Made by a program: the position numbers and the translations under genes. From Tardiphaga sp. (GTDB taxonomy: Bacteria > Pseudomonadota > Alphaproteobacteria > Rhizobiales > Xanthobacteraceae), in contig JASBVG010000118.1 of assembly GCA_030147505.1 (NCBI GenBank), positions 83,894 to 147,893 of the forward strand: 64,000 bases of DNA, written 5' to 3'. Position 1 is the stretch's first letter. Each line of letters opens with the position of its first letter. Under the pieces are notes generated by a model. That model saw nothing but the letters and a program-made list of their open reading frames with translations, made no database searches and was not told the DNA's origin. Below are positions 9,479 through 18,943 of this stretch, in pieces.

Positions 9479-11833
9479 TTACTCAGCGGCCTGCTGCAAC
9501 TGCAGCGCTTCCCATACGCGTCCCGGCGTTGCCGGCATTTCCAGTCTGTTGTGCCCGAGCGCGTCGGTGATCGCGTTGATCACCGCGGGCGAAGAACCAA
9601 TGGCACCGGCCTCGCCGCAACCCTTGATGCCCAGCGGATTGCCGGGGCAGAGCGTGATCGAATGCGAGATCTTGAACGATGGCACGTCATCCGCGCGCGG
9701 CATCGCATAGTCCATGAAGGATGCCGTCACCGGCTGACCGTTGTCGTCATAGACGGCACTTTCCAACATGGCCTGGCCGATGCCCTGGGCGATGCCGCCG
9801 TGTACCTGGCCTTCCACGATCATCGGATTGATGAGACGGCCGAAGTCGTCCACCGCAACGAAGTCGATGATGTCGGTTTTCCCCGTGCCGGGATCGACCT
9901 CGACCTCGCAGATATAGGTGCCTGCGGGGAAGGTGAAGTTGGTGGGATCGTAGAAGGCAGTTTCCTTCAGGCCGGGCTCCATGCCGTCCGGCAGGTTGTG
10001 CGCGGTATAGGCGGCGAGGGCGACCATGGGCAGCGCGATGGACTTGTCGGTACCCGTCACCTTGAACTCGCCATTCTCGATGACGATGTCGCCTTCGGAG
10101 GCTTCGAGCTGATGCGCGGCGATCTTCTTCGCCTTGGCTTCCATCTTCTCCATCGCCTTGAAGATGGCGCTCATGCCGACGGCGCCGGAGCGCGAGCCAT
10201 AGGTGCCCATGCCGAATTGCACCTTGTCGGTGTCGCCATGAACGATGGAGACTTGATCGATGGAGATGCCGAGCCGATCGGCGACCAGCTGTGCGAAGGT
10301 CGTCTCATGGCCTTGGCCGTGGCTATGCGAGCCGGTGAGGATCTCGATGGTGCCCACAGGATTGACGCGCACCTCCGCGGATTCCCACAGGCCGACACCG
10401 GCGCCGAGAGAACCGACGGCTTTTGACGGTGCGATGCCGCAGGCTTCGATGTAGCAGGAGAAGCCGAGGCCGCGCAGCTTGCCGCTGGCTTTCGCCTGCG
10501 CCTTGCGGGCGGGGAAGTTCTTGTAGTCGATCGCTTCCAGCGCCTTGTCGAGCGCGGCACCAAAATCGCCGATGTCATAGGCCATGATGACCGGTGTCTG
10601 GTGCGGGAACTGGGTGATGAAGTTCGTCCGCCGCAGCTCCGCCGGATCGACCTTGAGCTGCCGCGCCGATGTTTCCATCAACCGTTCGAGCAGATAGCTC
10701 GCTTCGGGACGCCCGGCGCCGCGATAGGCGTCCACCGGCGTGGTGTTGGTGTAGACGCCCATCACCTCCGCATAGATCTGCGGGATGTTGTACTGGCCCG
10801 ACAGTAGCGTGGCGTAGAGATAGGTCGGCACCGACGACGAGAACAGCGACATATAGGCGCCGAAATTGGCGTGGGTCTTCACGCGCAGGCCGAGGATCTT
10901 GTTGTTGGCGTCGAAAGCCATCTCGGCATGGGACATGTGATCGCGGCCATGCGCATCGGTGAGAAACGCTTCGGAGCGATCACCGGTCCATTTCACCGGG
11001 CGGCCGGTTTTCTTCGCAGCCCAAAGTGCGACCATCTCTTCGGGATAGATGAAGATTTTTGAGCCGAAGCCGCCACCGACATCGGGGGCGATCACGCGTA
11101 GCTTGTGCTCCTGCGCGACATTATAGAAAGCGGAGAGCACGAGCCGCGCCACATGCGGGTTTTGCGATGTGGTGTAGAGCGTGAAATGTTCTTCGGCCTC
11201 GTCATATTCGGCGACGGCGGCGCGGGGCTCCATCGCATTGGGTACGAGACGGTTATTGGTCAGTTCAAGCGAGACGACATTCGCTGCCTTTGCGAAAGCA
11301 TCATTGGTCGCCTTTTCGTCGCCGATCGACCAGTCATAGACCACATTGCCCGGCGCTTCCGGATGCAGCTGCGGCGCGCCCTGCGCGATGGCGGCCTTCA
11401 TATTGCTGACGGCGGGAAGCTCTTCGTATTCGACGACAACGGCTTCGGCTGCGTCCTTCGCCTGGTTCTTCGTCTCGGCGATGACGACAGCAACAGCCTG
11501 GCCGACGAAGCGCACGGTGTCCGGCGCCATCGCGGGCCATGCACCCATCTTCATGGGCGAGCCGTCCTTCGAGGTGATGGCCCAGCCGCAAATGAGATTG
11601 CCGATCTTGTCGTCGACCAGCTGCTGCGCCGTTAGAACGTCCACGACGCCAGGCATGTCCTTCGCCGCCGACGCGTCGATGCTCTGCACCTTGGCATGGG
11701 CGTGGGGACTGCGGATGAAATGGGCGTGGGTGAGTCCGACAACCTTGACGTCGTCGACATAGCGGCCGCGGCCGGTAATGAATCGCTTGTCTTCCTTGCG
11801 CGCAACGCGTGCGCCGATGCCTTCAACGCCCAT
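9479..11833 (-). CDS. Molybdopterin-binding large subunit, form II CoxL type
   Basis: A 784-residue molybdenum hydroxylase catalytic subunit. The active-site loop reads AYRGAGR at residues 369-375, the signature of form II (BMS) CoxL proteins, rather than AYxCSFR of authentic aerobic CO dehydrogenase (form I). Other markers are GGGFGSK, GSHSHGQGHETTFAQLVADRLG, and the C-terminal KGCGEAGAIGSSPAVINAI with the catalytic Glu. Form II enzymes have uncertain substrates, and only some oxidise CO weakly. RBS GGGAGG lies upstream of ATG 11833. No coxDEFG maturation genes are present in the window, so the substrate cannot be named. Confidence 0.9.
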   Translation of the reverse strand: MGVEGIGARVARKEDKRFITGRGRYVDDVKVVGLTHAHFIRSPHAHAKVQSIDASAAKDMPGVVDVLTAQQLVDDKIGNLICGWAITSKDGSPMKMGAWPAMAPDTVRFVGQAVAVVIAETKNQAKDAAEAVVVEYEELPAVSNMKAAIAQGAPQLHPEAPGNVVYDWSIGDEKATNDAFAKAANVVSLELTNNRLVPNAMEPRAAVAEYDEAEEHFTLYTTSQNPHVARLVLSAFYNVAQEHKLRVIAPDVGGGFGSKIFIYPEEMVALWAAKKTGRPVKWTGDRSEAFLTDAHGRDHMSHAEMAFDANNKILGLRVKTHANFGAYMSLFSSSVPTYLYATLLSGQYNIPQIYAEVMGVYTNTTPVDAYRGAGRPEASYLLERLMETSARQLKVDPAELRRTNFITQFPHQTPVIMAYDIGDFGAALDKALEAIDYKNFPARKAQAKASGKLRGLGFSCYIEACGIAPSKAVGSLGAGVGLWESAEVRVNPVGTIEILTGSHSHGQGHETTFAQLVADRLGISIDQVSIVHGDTDKVQFGMGTYGSRSGAVGMSAIFKAMEKMEAKAKKIAAHQLEASEGDIVIENGEFKVTGTDKSIALPMVALAAYTAHNLPDGMEPGLKETAFYDPTNFTFPAGTYICEVEVDPGTGKTDIIDFVAVDDFGRLINPMIVEGQVHGGIAQGIGQAMLESAVYDDNGQPVTASFMDYAMPRADDVPSFKISHSITLCPGNPLGIKGCGEAGAIGSSPAVINAITDALGHNRLEMPATPGRVWEALQLQQAAE

Positions 11834-11922
11834 CTGCGGGGCCCTCCCTGCCGGAGATATGAAACTCCGCGGTTTTCACCAAAACACGCGGTCGGCTTTA
11901 GCTCAGGTGATTTCGCTGCAGC

Positions 11923-12408
<486 letters not shown>

Positions 12409-12430
12409 GTGCAGACCTCCCGATGATTTT

Positions 12431-12471
12431 TAATTGGTCTAATTAGAAGCGCCGGTTGCAGAGTTTGCAAC
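12431..12471. promoter_or_regulatory. Two inverted repeats in the divergent coxS-pcaI promoter region
   Basis: TAATT-GGTCT-AATTA (12431-12445) and GTTGCA-GAGTT-TGCAAC (12455-12471) are both perfect inverted repeats, AT-richer than their surroundings, just upstream of coxS. They are plausible operators for a dimeric regulator; no regulator gene is adjacent, so its family is unknown. Confidence 0.45.
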
Positions 12472-12481
12472 TGAGATTTTG

Positions 12482-12526
12482 GTGGGGTTCTCATCCTTCT
12501 CCCCTTGTGGGAGAGGGGACCCCCAC
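12482..12526. repeat. Nested hairpin resembling a dispersed palindromic element
   Basis: Outer arms GTGGGG/CCCCAC enclose inner arms TCTCCC/GGGAGA around CTTGT. This TCTCCCCTTGTGGGAGA hairpin type is recalled as common between genes of Bradyrhizobium relatives. It lies in the pcaI leader, about 110 bp before its start. Only one copy was seen in the window. Confidence 0.5.
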
Positions 12527-12634
12527 CTGCAAATTTGTCTCTTCAACTTCCACGCCCGCGATGCTCTATTCCGCCCGCAACATGCCGCAAGCCTTTGGCG
12601 GTCAATGGAATTCCAGCTTACGGAGTTTTCGGGA

Positions 12635-13321
12635 GTGATCGATAAGCGCGTAGCCAGCACGGCCGAGGCCGTGGCTGGTGTGAAAGACGGGGCGACCGTT
12701 CTGGTGGCCGGTTTCGGCACCGTCGGGATTGCAGATGATTTGCTGGAGGCGCTGCACGAGCAGGGCGCGACCAATCTTACCATCGTCCATAACAATGCCG
12801 GCAATGGCGATGTCGGCCTCGCCCGGCTGATCAATTCTGGCCGCGTCAGCAAGGTGATCTGCTCTTATCCGCGCTCCGGCGACTACAGCGCCTTTCTGAA
12901 TGCCTATCGTAACAAGACACTCGAACTCGAACTGGTGCCGCAGGGCATCATCAGCGAGCGTATGCATTGCCACGCCGCGGGGCTCGGCGGCTTCTTCTCG
13001 CCGGTGACCGCGCATACCAAGCTCGCCGAAGGCAAGGAGACCCGCGAGATCGACGGCGTGCTGCATGTGTTCGAGAAGCCGCTGAAGGGCGATGTGGCGC
13101 TGCTGCGTGCCATGAAGGCGGATCGCTGGGGCAATCTCGTCTACAACCAGTCGGCCCGCAATTTTAATCCGATCATGGCCATGGCGGCCGATCTCAGCAT
13201 CGTCCAGGTGGACGAGATGGTCGAACTCGGCAGCATGGATCCGGAAGCGGTGGTGACGCCGAGCATTTTCATCGATCGTATCGTGGTCGTTCCAGCACAA
13301 GATTTGGGAGCCAAAGCATGA
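12635..13321 (+). CDS. pcaI: 3-oxoadipate-type CoA-transferase subunit A
   Basis: A 228-residue class I CoA transferase alpha subunit resembling PcaI of Pseudomonas: VAGFGTVGIADDLLEAL, NNAGNGDVGLARLI, VPQGIISERMHCHAAGLGGFFSPVT, GKETREIDGVLHVFEKPLKGDVALLRAMKADRWGNL. With subunit B it transfers CoA from succinyl-CoA to 3-oxoadipate or a related 3-oxoacid. The chosen start is GTG 12635 (VIDKRVAST), which matches the family N-terminus; an ATG at 12605 in the same frame is the alternative. Its stop overlaps subunit B by 4 bp. Other pca genes are absent nearby, so the acid substrate is not certain. Confidence 0.85.
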   Translation: MIDKRVASTAEAVAGVKDGATVLVAGFGTVGIADDLLEALHEQGATNLTIVHNNAGNGDVGLARLINSGRVSKVICSYPRSGDYSAFLNAYRNKTLELELVPQGIISERMHCHAAGLGGFFSPVTAHTKLAEGKETREIDGVLHVFEKPLKGDVALLRAMKADRWGNLVYNQSARNFNPIMAMAADLSIVQVDEMVELGSMDPEAVVTPSIFIDRIVVVPAQDLGAKA

Positions 13322-14007
13322 CGACGACTTACAAGCCGCTTAACCGTGACCAGATGGCCTGGCGCGCCGCGCAGGACCTGCAGGAAGGCGCTTACGTCAA
13401 TCTCGGCATCGGCATGCCCACGCGCGCGGCGAGCTATGTGCCCGACGGCCGCGAGGTGATCTTCCACAGCGAGAACGGCATTCTCGGCCTCGGCCCGAAG
13501 CCGGAGCCGGGCACCGAAGACGAGAACCTGATCGATGCCGGCAAGAACTACACGACCTTGATCAAGGGCGGCGTGTTCATGCATCACGCCGATGCCTTCC
13601 TGATGATCCGCGGCAAGCATCTCGATGTCAGCCTGCTCGGCGCCTTCGAGGTGTCGGAAGAAGGCGACCTCGCCAACTGGACCACGGAAGATCCGAGCTT
13701 CCCGCCCGGCGTCGGCGGCGCGATGGATCTGGCGGTCGGCGCCAAGGAAATCCGGGTGATCATGGATCACACCGACAAGGGCGGTAAACCGCGTATCCTC
13801 AGGAAGTGCCGCCTGCCGCTGACGGCGCCGGGCTGCGTCAAGCGCATCTACACCAATCTGGCTGTCATCGATGTCACCGAACAGGGTCTGTTCGTGCGCG
13901 AGATGGTCGAGGGCATGACGCTGGAGAAGCTGCAAGAGCTCACCGAGCCGAAGCTGCAGCTCGCCAATGACTGGCAGGCGCTGAATCCGCCGGCGATCGC
14001 GGCCTGA
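13318..14007 (+). CDS. pcaJ: 3-oxoadipate-type CoA-transferase subunit B
   Basis: A 229-residue beta subunit of a class I CoA transferase. The catalytic glutamate that forms the glutamyl-CoA thioester is Glu52 in SENGILGLGP, the strongly conserved family motif; NLGIGMPTRAASYV and a central GGAMDLAVGAKEIRVIMDHTDKGG are also typical. ATG 13318 overlaps the subunit A stop (ATGA), ensuring equal synthesis. The sequence is closer to PcaJ/ScoB than to propionyl or glutaconate CoA transferases, but a 3-oxoacid (acetoacetate) substrate cannot be excluded. Confidence 0.88.
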   Translation: MTTTYKPLNRDQMAWRAAQDLQEGAYVNLGIGMPTRAASYVPDGREVIFHSENGILGLGPKPEPGTEDENLIDAGKNYTTLIKGGVFMHHADAFLMIRGKHLDVSLLGAFEVSEEGDLANWTTEDPSFPPGVGGAMDLAVGAKEIRVIMDHTDKGGKPRILRKCRLPLTAPGCVKRIYTNLAVIDVTEQGLFVREMVEGMTLEKLQELTEPKLQLANDWQALNPPAIAA

Positions 14008-14018
14008 GGCCACAAACT

Positions 14019-14130
14019 GTCATTCCGGGGCGCTCGCTCAGCGAGCGAACCCGGAATCCCGGAGTGGCTTGGCTCGGAGAGCCCCAAACTGAGATTCCGG
14101 GTTCGCGCGTGCCGCGCGCCCCGGAATGAC
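14019..14130. repeat. Palindromic repeat, family B
   Basis: A 112-bp element bounded by GTCATTCCGGGGCGC and its inverse GCGCCCCGGAATGAC, with further inner arms around GAACCCGGAATC and GAGATTCCGGGTTC. It begins 12 bp after the pcaJ stop. It is the only copy of this family seen in the window. Confidence 0.75.
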
Positions 14131-14282
14131 GAGCCAGCCCCCCGTTCGCCAACCGCACAACCTCCAGAGCCTCCGGTAACCGTTTACTCGCTCTTAGCTT
14201 ATCTGCCGTAGCTTTGGGCACTCGATCCGGGCGCGGGCTGCGCCGGGATACGGGGTCTTGGGAGTGAGAAACGGGGGCCAAG

Positions 14283-16328
14283 GTGGCAACAACGACGCTT
14301 GTCCAGAAGAAGTCTGGATCTCTTAAGTTTCCGACCCTCAGATTCCGCGCCAAGGTGACGCTCGGCTTCGCTGCGGTGCTGCTCATCTCCGCCGTCAGCA
14401 TGGCGATGGCCTATTTCGGCTTCGAGCGGATCGCGGGTGGTGTCGTCTCCTATCGCACCAGCGTCGCGGAATCCGGTCTGGCCCGTAACATCGACCGCGA
14501 ACTGACCTCCTATCAGGCGCTGGCGCGCTATTATGTGCTCACCAGCGCCGAGGCCGACGCCAAGGCCGCGAAGGCCGCGGAAGCGGCGCTCAAGGATGCC
14601 ATCGACCAGTCGATGAAGGCCGCGACGGATTCGGCGCGCCTCGACAAGATCACGCGCCTGTCGCGCGAATTCACCACCTTCACCAAGATCTTCGCCGACA
14701 TTCTCGCGGTGAAGAGCGAGAACGACCAGATCGCGGCGAACCAGCTGTCGCGCACCAGCCTGATGCTGCGCAACAAGATCGACGATCTCGGCGACACCGC
14801 CATCATGGCCGGCATGGCCACGGTGCAGGATCAAGTGAAGGAAATCACCACGCAATTCATCACCGCGACCTCGCTGGTGAATACCTATATCGGCAAGGCC
14901 GAGGACAAGACCTCGAATGCCGCATCGGCGCGCATCAAGTTCCTGCAGAACCAGTTTGCCACCGTCTATGCCAATGACGACAAGATCACCGCGAAGGTGA
15001 AGGAGATCGTCAACGACACCAAGCTCTATGCCGACGCCTTCACCAAATTCGTCGAGAACACCAAGAAGGTCGACGGCCTCGCCAAGGAGATGTCGGAATC
15101 CGCGGCAGCGATCACCAAACTGTCCAGCGAGATGAAGGCCGACATGCTGTCCGAACAGCACCGGATGGAAACCGAATCGGACAAGACGGTCACCGATACC
15201 AAGCAGCTGGTGATCATTCTCGGCATCGGCGGCTTCGCGATCGGCGCCGTGCTTGCCATGCTGCTCGGCCGCAGCATTGCCAAGCCGATGACCGAGATGT
15301 GCGCCGCGATGCGCAAGCTCGCCGCCGGCGATTTCGACGTGGTGCTGCCGGGTCTCGGCCGCCGCGACGAACTCGGCGACATGGCCGGCGCCGTGGAAGA
15401 GTTCAAGGTGCAGGCGGTGGCCAAGGCCGAACGCGATGCCGCCGCGCAGGAAGAACAGAACCGCGCCGCCGATCAGATGCGCCGCAGCGAGCTGATCAAG
15501 TTTGCCGACCAGTTCGAATCCGCCGTCGGCTCCATCGTGTCGAGCGTGTCGGTGTCGTCGGGCCAGCTCGAAAGCGCCGCCAATACGCTAACCCGTACCG
15601 CTGAGACCACCGAGCAACTGTCTGGTCAGGCTGCTGCCACCTCGGACGAAGCCTCGTCCAACATGCAGTCGGTGGCGACAGCGACGGAAGAGCTGTCGCT
15701 CTCGGTCAACGAGATCGGCCGCCAGGTGCAGAATTCCAGCCGCATCGCCGACTCCGCGGTGGAGCAAGCTCGCCTGACCGACTCCCGCATCGGCGAACTC
15801 TCGCGCGCCGCCCAACGCATCGGCGATGTCGTCGATCTCATCACCGCGATTGCCGAGCAGACCAATCTTCTCGCGCTCAACGCCACCATCGAGGCCGCGC
15901 GTGCGGGCGATGCCGGCCGCGGCTTCGCGGTCGTCGCATCGGAAGTGAAGTCGCTGGCCAGCCAGACCGCCAAGGCAACCGAGGAAATCTCGACGCAGAT
16001 CGCCGGCATGCAGAGCGCAACGCAGGAATCGGTCGCGGCGATCAAGCAGATCGGCAACACCATCGGCGAGATCTCGGGCATTGCCTCGGAGATCGCCAGT
16101 GCCGTCGAGCAGCAGGGCGCCGCCACGCGCGAGATCGCGCAGAACGTCCAGCGCGTCGCCCATGGCACGCAGCAGGTGGCCGGCAACATCACTGAAGTGA
16201 ATCGCGGTGCGTCGGAGACCGGTGCAGCCTCGGGTCAGGTGCTGAATTCGGCGCAGACGCTGTCGGCGGAAAGCACTCGGCTGCGCGCCGAACTCGACCG
16301 CTTCATGGAGAATATCCGGGCGGCGTAA
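14283..16328 (+). CDS. Methyl-accepting chemotaxis protein
   Basis: A 681-residue transmembrane chemoreceptor. TM1 is about residues 25-47, a mostly helical periplasmic sensor domain spans ~48-308, TM2 is ~309-330 (LVIILGIGGFAIGAVLAMLLGR), followed by a HAMP domain (~331-385) and the methylation/signalling domain (~400-680). The signalling hairpin AEQTNLLALNATIEAARAGDAGRGFAVVA is intact. There is no C-terminal CheR-tethering pentapeptide. The start used is GTG 14283, preceded by a GGGGG-rich leader; an ATG further in would remove TM1. The long helical sensor resembles HBM-type domains, but the ligand is unknown. No che genes are nearby. Confidence 0.9.
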   Translation: MATTTLVQKKSGSLKFPTLRFRAKVTLGFAAVLLISAVSMAMAYFGFERIAGGVVSYRTSVAESGLARNIDRELTSYQALARYYVLTSAEADAKAAKAAEAALKDAIDQSMKAATDSARLDKITRLSREFTTFTKIFADILAVKSENDQIAANQLSRTSLMLRNKIDDLGDTAIMAGMATVQDQVKEITTQFITATSLVNTYIGKAEDKTSNAASARIKFLQNQFATVYANDDKITAKVKEIVNDTKLYADAFTKFVENTKKVDGLAKEMSESAAAITKLSSEMKADMLSEQHRMETESDKTVTDTKQLVIILGIGGFAIGAVLAMLLGRSIAKPMTEMCAAMRKLAAGDFDVVLPGLGRRDELGDMAGAVEEFKVQAVAKAERDAAAQEEQNRAADQMRRSELIKFADQFESAVGSIVSSVSVSSGQLESAANTLTRTAETTEQLSGQAAATSDEASSNMQSVATATEELSLSVNEIGRQVQNSSRIADSAVEQARLTDSRIGELSRAAQRIGDVVDLITAIAEQTNLLALNATIEAARAGDAGRGFAVVASEVKSLASQTAKATEEISTQIAGMQSATQESVAAIKQIGNTIGEISGIASEIASAVEQQGAATREIAQNVQRVAHGTQQVAGNITEVNRGASETGAASGQVLNSAQTLSAESTRLRAELDRFMENIRAA

Positions 16329-16355
16329 CACCGCCCGATCATTCGCTGCTGATCG

Positions 16356-16387
16356 TGCCCGGCCCAGCGCCGGGCATTTTCTTTATT
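16356..16387 (+). terminator. Rho-independent terminator of the chemoreceptor gene
   Basis: TGCCCGGC (16356-16363) pairs perfectly with GCCGGGCA (16369-16376) across a 5-base loop, followed by TTTTCTTTATT. It lies 27 bp after the chemoreceptor stop and abuts the stop of the convergent permease gene. Confidence 0.85.
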
Positions 16388-18029
16388 CGGCCGGCACGGC
16401 CACCGGCTCCGCCGCCATCTGCGGCGCGCCCAACTTCCCCGCCGCGAACAGCCCCGCTGCCACCAACACATAGGCCAATGCGACGCCCGGAGTGACGCCG
16501 AAGCCGACGGCTTCGCCATGCATGAAGCCGAACCAGGTCATGACGGCTCCCGCGAGTGCAAAGGCTGCGGCCTTGCCGAATTCGCGGTCGATGATGAACA
16601 CGCCGATGGCCCCGAGCACGAGGCCGCCGAGGATCGAGCCTCCGCCCATCACCTCGAGCCCGTGATACAGCACGCCCTGCTGCGGCAACGACGCAATCGC
16701 CGCCGCCTTCACCTCGCCGACCTTCTCGGCGGCGAGGCCCGCCGCCTGCGCTGCGGTGATGGTGGCGCCGAGCATGGTGTCGATCTGCAGCTTGCCCCAG
16801 GCGGCAAGATGCGGCGTGAAGGCAAGCACGATGGCAGGGGCGTGCTTCAGCGGCGTGGTCTGGAACGCCTGTGCGCCGATTAGCATGCCGATATAGAGGA
16901 GGATTGGCGAGATCGCGACAACCGGCACCAGTGCCAGCAGCACCGAGATGATGCCGAACCACGACAGCACGATCACCATCAGTCCAGTTGCGGCGGAGTA
17001 GCCGATGCGACCGCCCATCGCCTTCCACCCGGGATGGCCGATATAGACGGCGTTGATGAACGGGTTGCCCATCAGACAGCCGATCAGCGACACCACACCA
17101 TCGGCGGTGAGCACCCGCGTGGTTGGGTATTCGTCGCCGGCGGCCTCGGCCGACTCGACATTGTCCATCGCCTCGACGAGATCGTAGATGCCGAATGGAA
17201 TCGCCGTGACGAGGATGATGCCGAGAAATTCAAAGCCGGAGAAAACGGCGTCGAAGGCCGGGATCGGCACCGAGAAGCCGAAATTGGCGAAGGCGTCGCC
17301 GACGCCTTTCACGCTCAGCCCTCCGATGCCGACACCAAACAGGTTCGATCCCCAGGCAATGATCATGCCGACAGCGATGGCGATCAGGCCGGCGGGGAGA
17401 TTACGGAAATAGGTGACGCCGCCAAACCAGCTCAGCATGATGATGGCGAAGCAGACGAGGCCGATCTGCGGCGTCATATACATCTCCAGCGCGGGCCGCA
17501 TGGAAATGAAGGTGACGGACACGCCGGCCAGGGTGCCTAGCAGTGCAGCGCGCGGCGTGATCCTGCGAATATACGGCGCGATGAATCCGCCGATCATCAG
17601 GATGAAGCTCTGGAAGAACACCCAGACGAGGCCTGCCGACCAGCCTTTCAATGGATCGCCGGTCTTGATGGTGATCGGCAGCATGATCACGAAAGTGACG
17701 ATGAACATGTGCGGCACGCTGACGCCGGATGGTAGCGCGCAGACATCGTTGCGGCCGGTCTTCTGCGCCAGCCGATAGGCAAGATAAGCGTAGTACAGTG
17801 TCGAGAGACACATCATCAGCCCGAGTGCGGGCAGGATGCGGCCGAACACGAGATTGTCCGGCATCTTCAGCACGAAGCGCAGCAGGCCGGTGAGCACCAG
17901 CATGTTGACGAGGATATTGGTGCCGAATCCGAACAGCGCGTTCCAGTCGCCAGGCGTCCACAGTGCCGGTTTGAAGTCGGATTTGCCGGCGAAACGGGTT
18001 TCGTCTGCACTCTCCACGTTCGTATTCAT
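16383..18029 (-). CDS. NCS2/AzgA-like nucleobase-type permease
   Basis: A 548-residue polytopic inner-membrane protein with about 12-14 hydrophobic segments, related to the xanthine/uracil permease superfamily (NCS2). Family-like features are the conserved segment NVESAEAAGDEYPTTRVLTADGVVSLIGCLMGNPF and repeated GxxxG-rich helices. Its start overlaps by 4 bp the end of the upstream cysteine hydrolase gene, so the pair is translationally coupled. Because the hydrolase resembles biuret hydrolase, the permease may import a ureide, biuret-like or cyclic amide compound rather than a simple purine; this is inference from operon context. Confidence 0.8.
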   Translation of the reverse strand: MNTNVESADETRFAGKSDFKPALWTPGDWNALFGFGTNILVNMLVLTGLLRFVLKMPDNLVFGRILPALGLMMCLSTLYYAYLAYRLAQKTGRNDVCALPSGVSVPHMFIVTFVIMLPITIKTGDPLKGWSAGLVWVFFQSFILMIGGFIAPYIRRITPRAALLGTLAGVSVTFISMRPALEMYMTPQIGLVCFAIIMLSWFGGVTYFRNLPAGLIAIAVGMIIAWGSNLFGVGIGGLSVKGVGDAFANFGFSVPIPAFDAVFSGFEFLGIILVTAIPFGIYDLVEAMDNVESAEAAGDEYPTTRVLTADGVVSLIGCLMGNPFINAVYIGHPGWKAMGGRIGYSAATGLMVIVLSWFGIISVLLALVPVVAISPILLYIGMLIGAQAFQTTPLKHAPAIVLAFTPHLAAWGKLQIDTMLGATITAAQAAGLAAEKVGEVKAAAIASLPQQGVLYHGLEVMGGGSILGGLVLGAIGVFIIDREFGKAAAFALAGAVMTWFGFMHGEAVGFGVTPGVALAYVLVAAGLFAAGKLGAPQMAAEPVAVPAE

Positions 18030-18760
18030 CGTGATGCTCCCGCCGCTCGTTTGTTTGACGCCGCAAATGCACTTCCGGAATCGTTGATGGCGTCGAGCAC
18101 CTCGGCGCTCTCGGCGACCCAGCCAAAGATGCCGCCCTGGGCCTTGATCATCTTCAGGCCCATCTCGTGAAATTCGGGAAAGTAGGATGCGCAGCCATCG
18201 GCGATGACGATGCAGCGATAGCCGCGGTCATTGGCCTCGCGCACGGTGGTGTTGACGCACACTTCCGTGGTGACGCCGCAGACCAGCAGCGTATCGATCT
18301 CGCGTGCCTTCAGGTCGGCTCCGAGCGTCGTCGCGTAGAATGCGCCCTTGCCCGGCTTGTCGATGACGATCTCGCCATCGACGGGATAGAGTTCGGGAAT
18401 GATGTCATGCCCGGCCTCGCCGCGAATGAGGATGCGGCCCATCGGGCCGGGATCGCCGATACGCAGCGAGGGAGCGCCACGCTCGATCTTGGCCGGCGGT
18501 GCGTCGGAGAGATCGGGTAGGTGTCCTTCGCGGGTGTGAATCACGGTCATCCCGGTGCCACGCGCAGCGGTCAGCAGCGCAGCAATCGGCGGCACCGCGC
18601 AAGCGAGCTGCGAGACGTCATTGCCAAGCGTTTCGCCGAAACCGCCGGGCTCCATGAAGTCACGCTGCATGTCGATGATCAGGAGGGCGGTGGACGCGAG
18701 GTCCACATCGATCGGTCCGGGCTCGGCCGTGACCGTTACGATCCCTGTTGCATCCGCCAT
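18026..18760 (-). CDS. Isochorismatase-superfamily cysteine hydrolase, biuret-hydrolase-like
   Basis: A 244-residue hydrolase. The catalytic triad of the superfamily is visible: Asp30 (LLIIDMQRDF), Lys135 (IDKPGKGAF) and Cys168 (TTEVCVNTTVREANDRGY). Segments HTREGHLPDL and RIGDPGPMGRILIRGEAGHDIIPELYP closely match my recollection of rhizobial biuret hydrolase BiuH, which turns biuret into allophanate and ammonia; the related ureidoacrylate hydrolase RutB is a second possibility. ATG 18760 is chosen because GGGGAGA lies 7 bp upstream; a GTG 18 bp earlier is in frame. No allophanate hydrolase gene is nearby. Confidence 0.82.
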   Translation of the reverse strand: MADATGIVTVTAEPGPIDVDLASTALLIIDMQRDFMEPGGFGETLGNDVSQLACAVPPIAALLTAARGTGMTVIHTREGHLPDLSDAPPAKIERGAPSLRIGDPGPMGRILIRGEAGHDIIPELYPVDGEIVIDKPGKGAFYATTLGADLKAREIDTLLVCGVTTEVCVNTTVREANDRGYRCIVIADGCASYFPEFHEMGLKMIKAQGGIFGWVAESAEVLDAINDSGSAFAASNKRAAGASR

Positions 18761-18813
18761 GGCTCGATCTCCCCGCACGCGTGCTGCTGCGATGGATCAA
18801 GCAAAGGGTGTGC

Positions 18814-18827
18814 CATTGTGTACAATG
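18814..18827. promoter_or_regulatory. GntR-like operator upstream of the hydrolase-permease operon
   Basis: CATTGT-GT-ACAATG is a perfect 14-bp inverted repeat, 54-67 bp upstream of the hydrolase start. The core TTGT-N2-ACAA resembles operators of FadR/VanR-type GntR regulators. No GntR gene is in the window, so the regulator would act in trans. Confidence 0.5.
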
Positions 18828-18943
18828 CGGGGATTGTTTTAGGCCGCAAATACAAGGCTATGGATTCTAGAGAGTTAGGCGTCGCGGGCCAGTTGCCTAA
18901 AGACTGACCAGCACCTCCCTGCCTAAAACGCAGTCGCGGCTGC

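Noticed and set aside
9479..11833. Naming the large subunit as aerobic carbon monoxide dehydrogenase CoxL
   Set aside because: The active-site loop is AYRGAGR (form II), not AYxCSFR (form I), so CO oxidation cannot be claimed.
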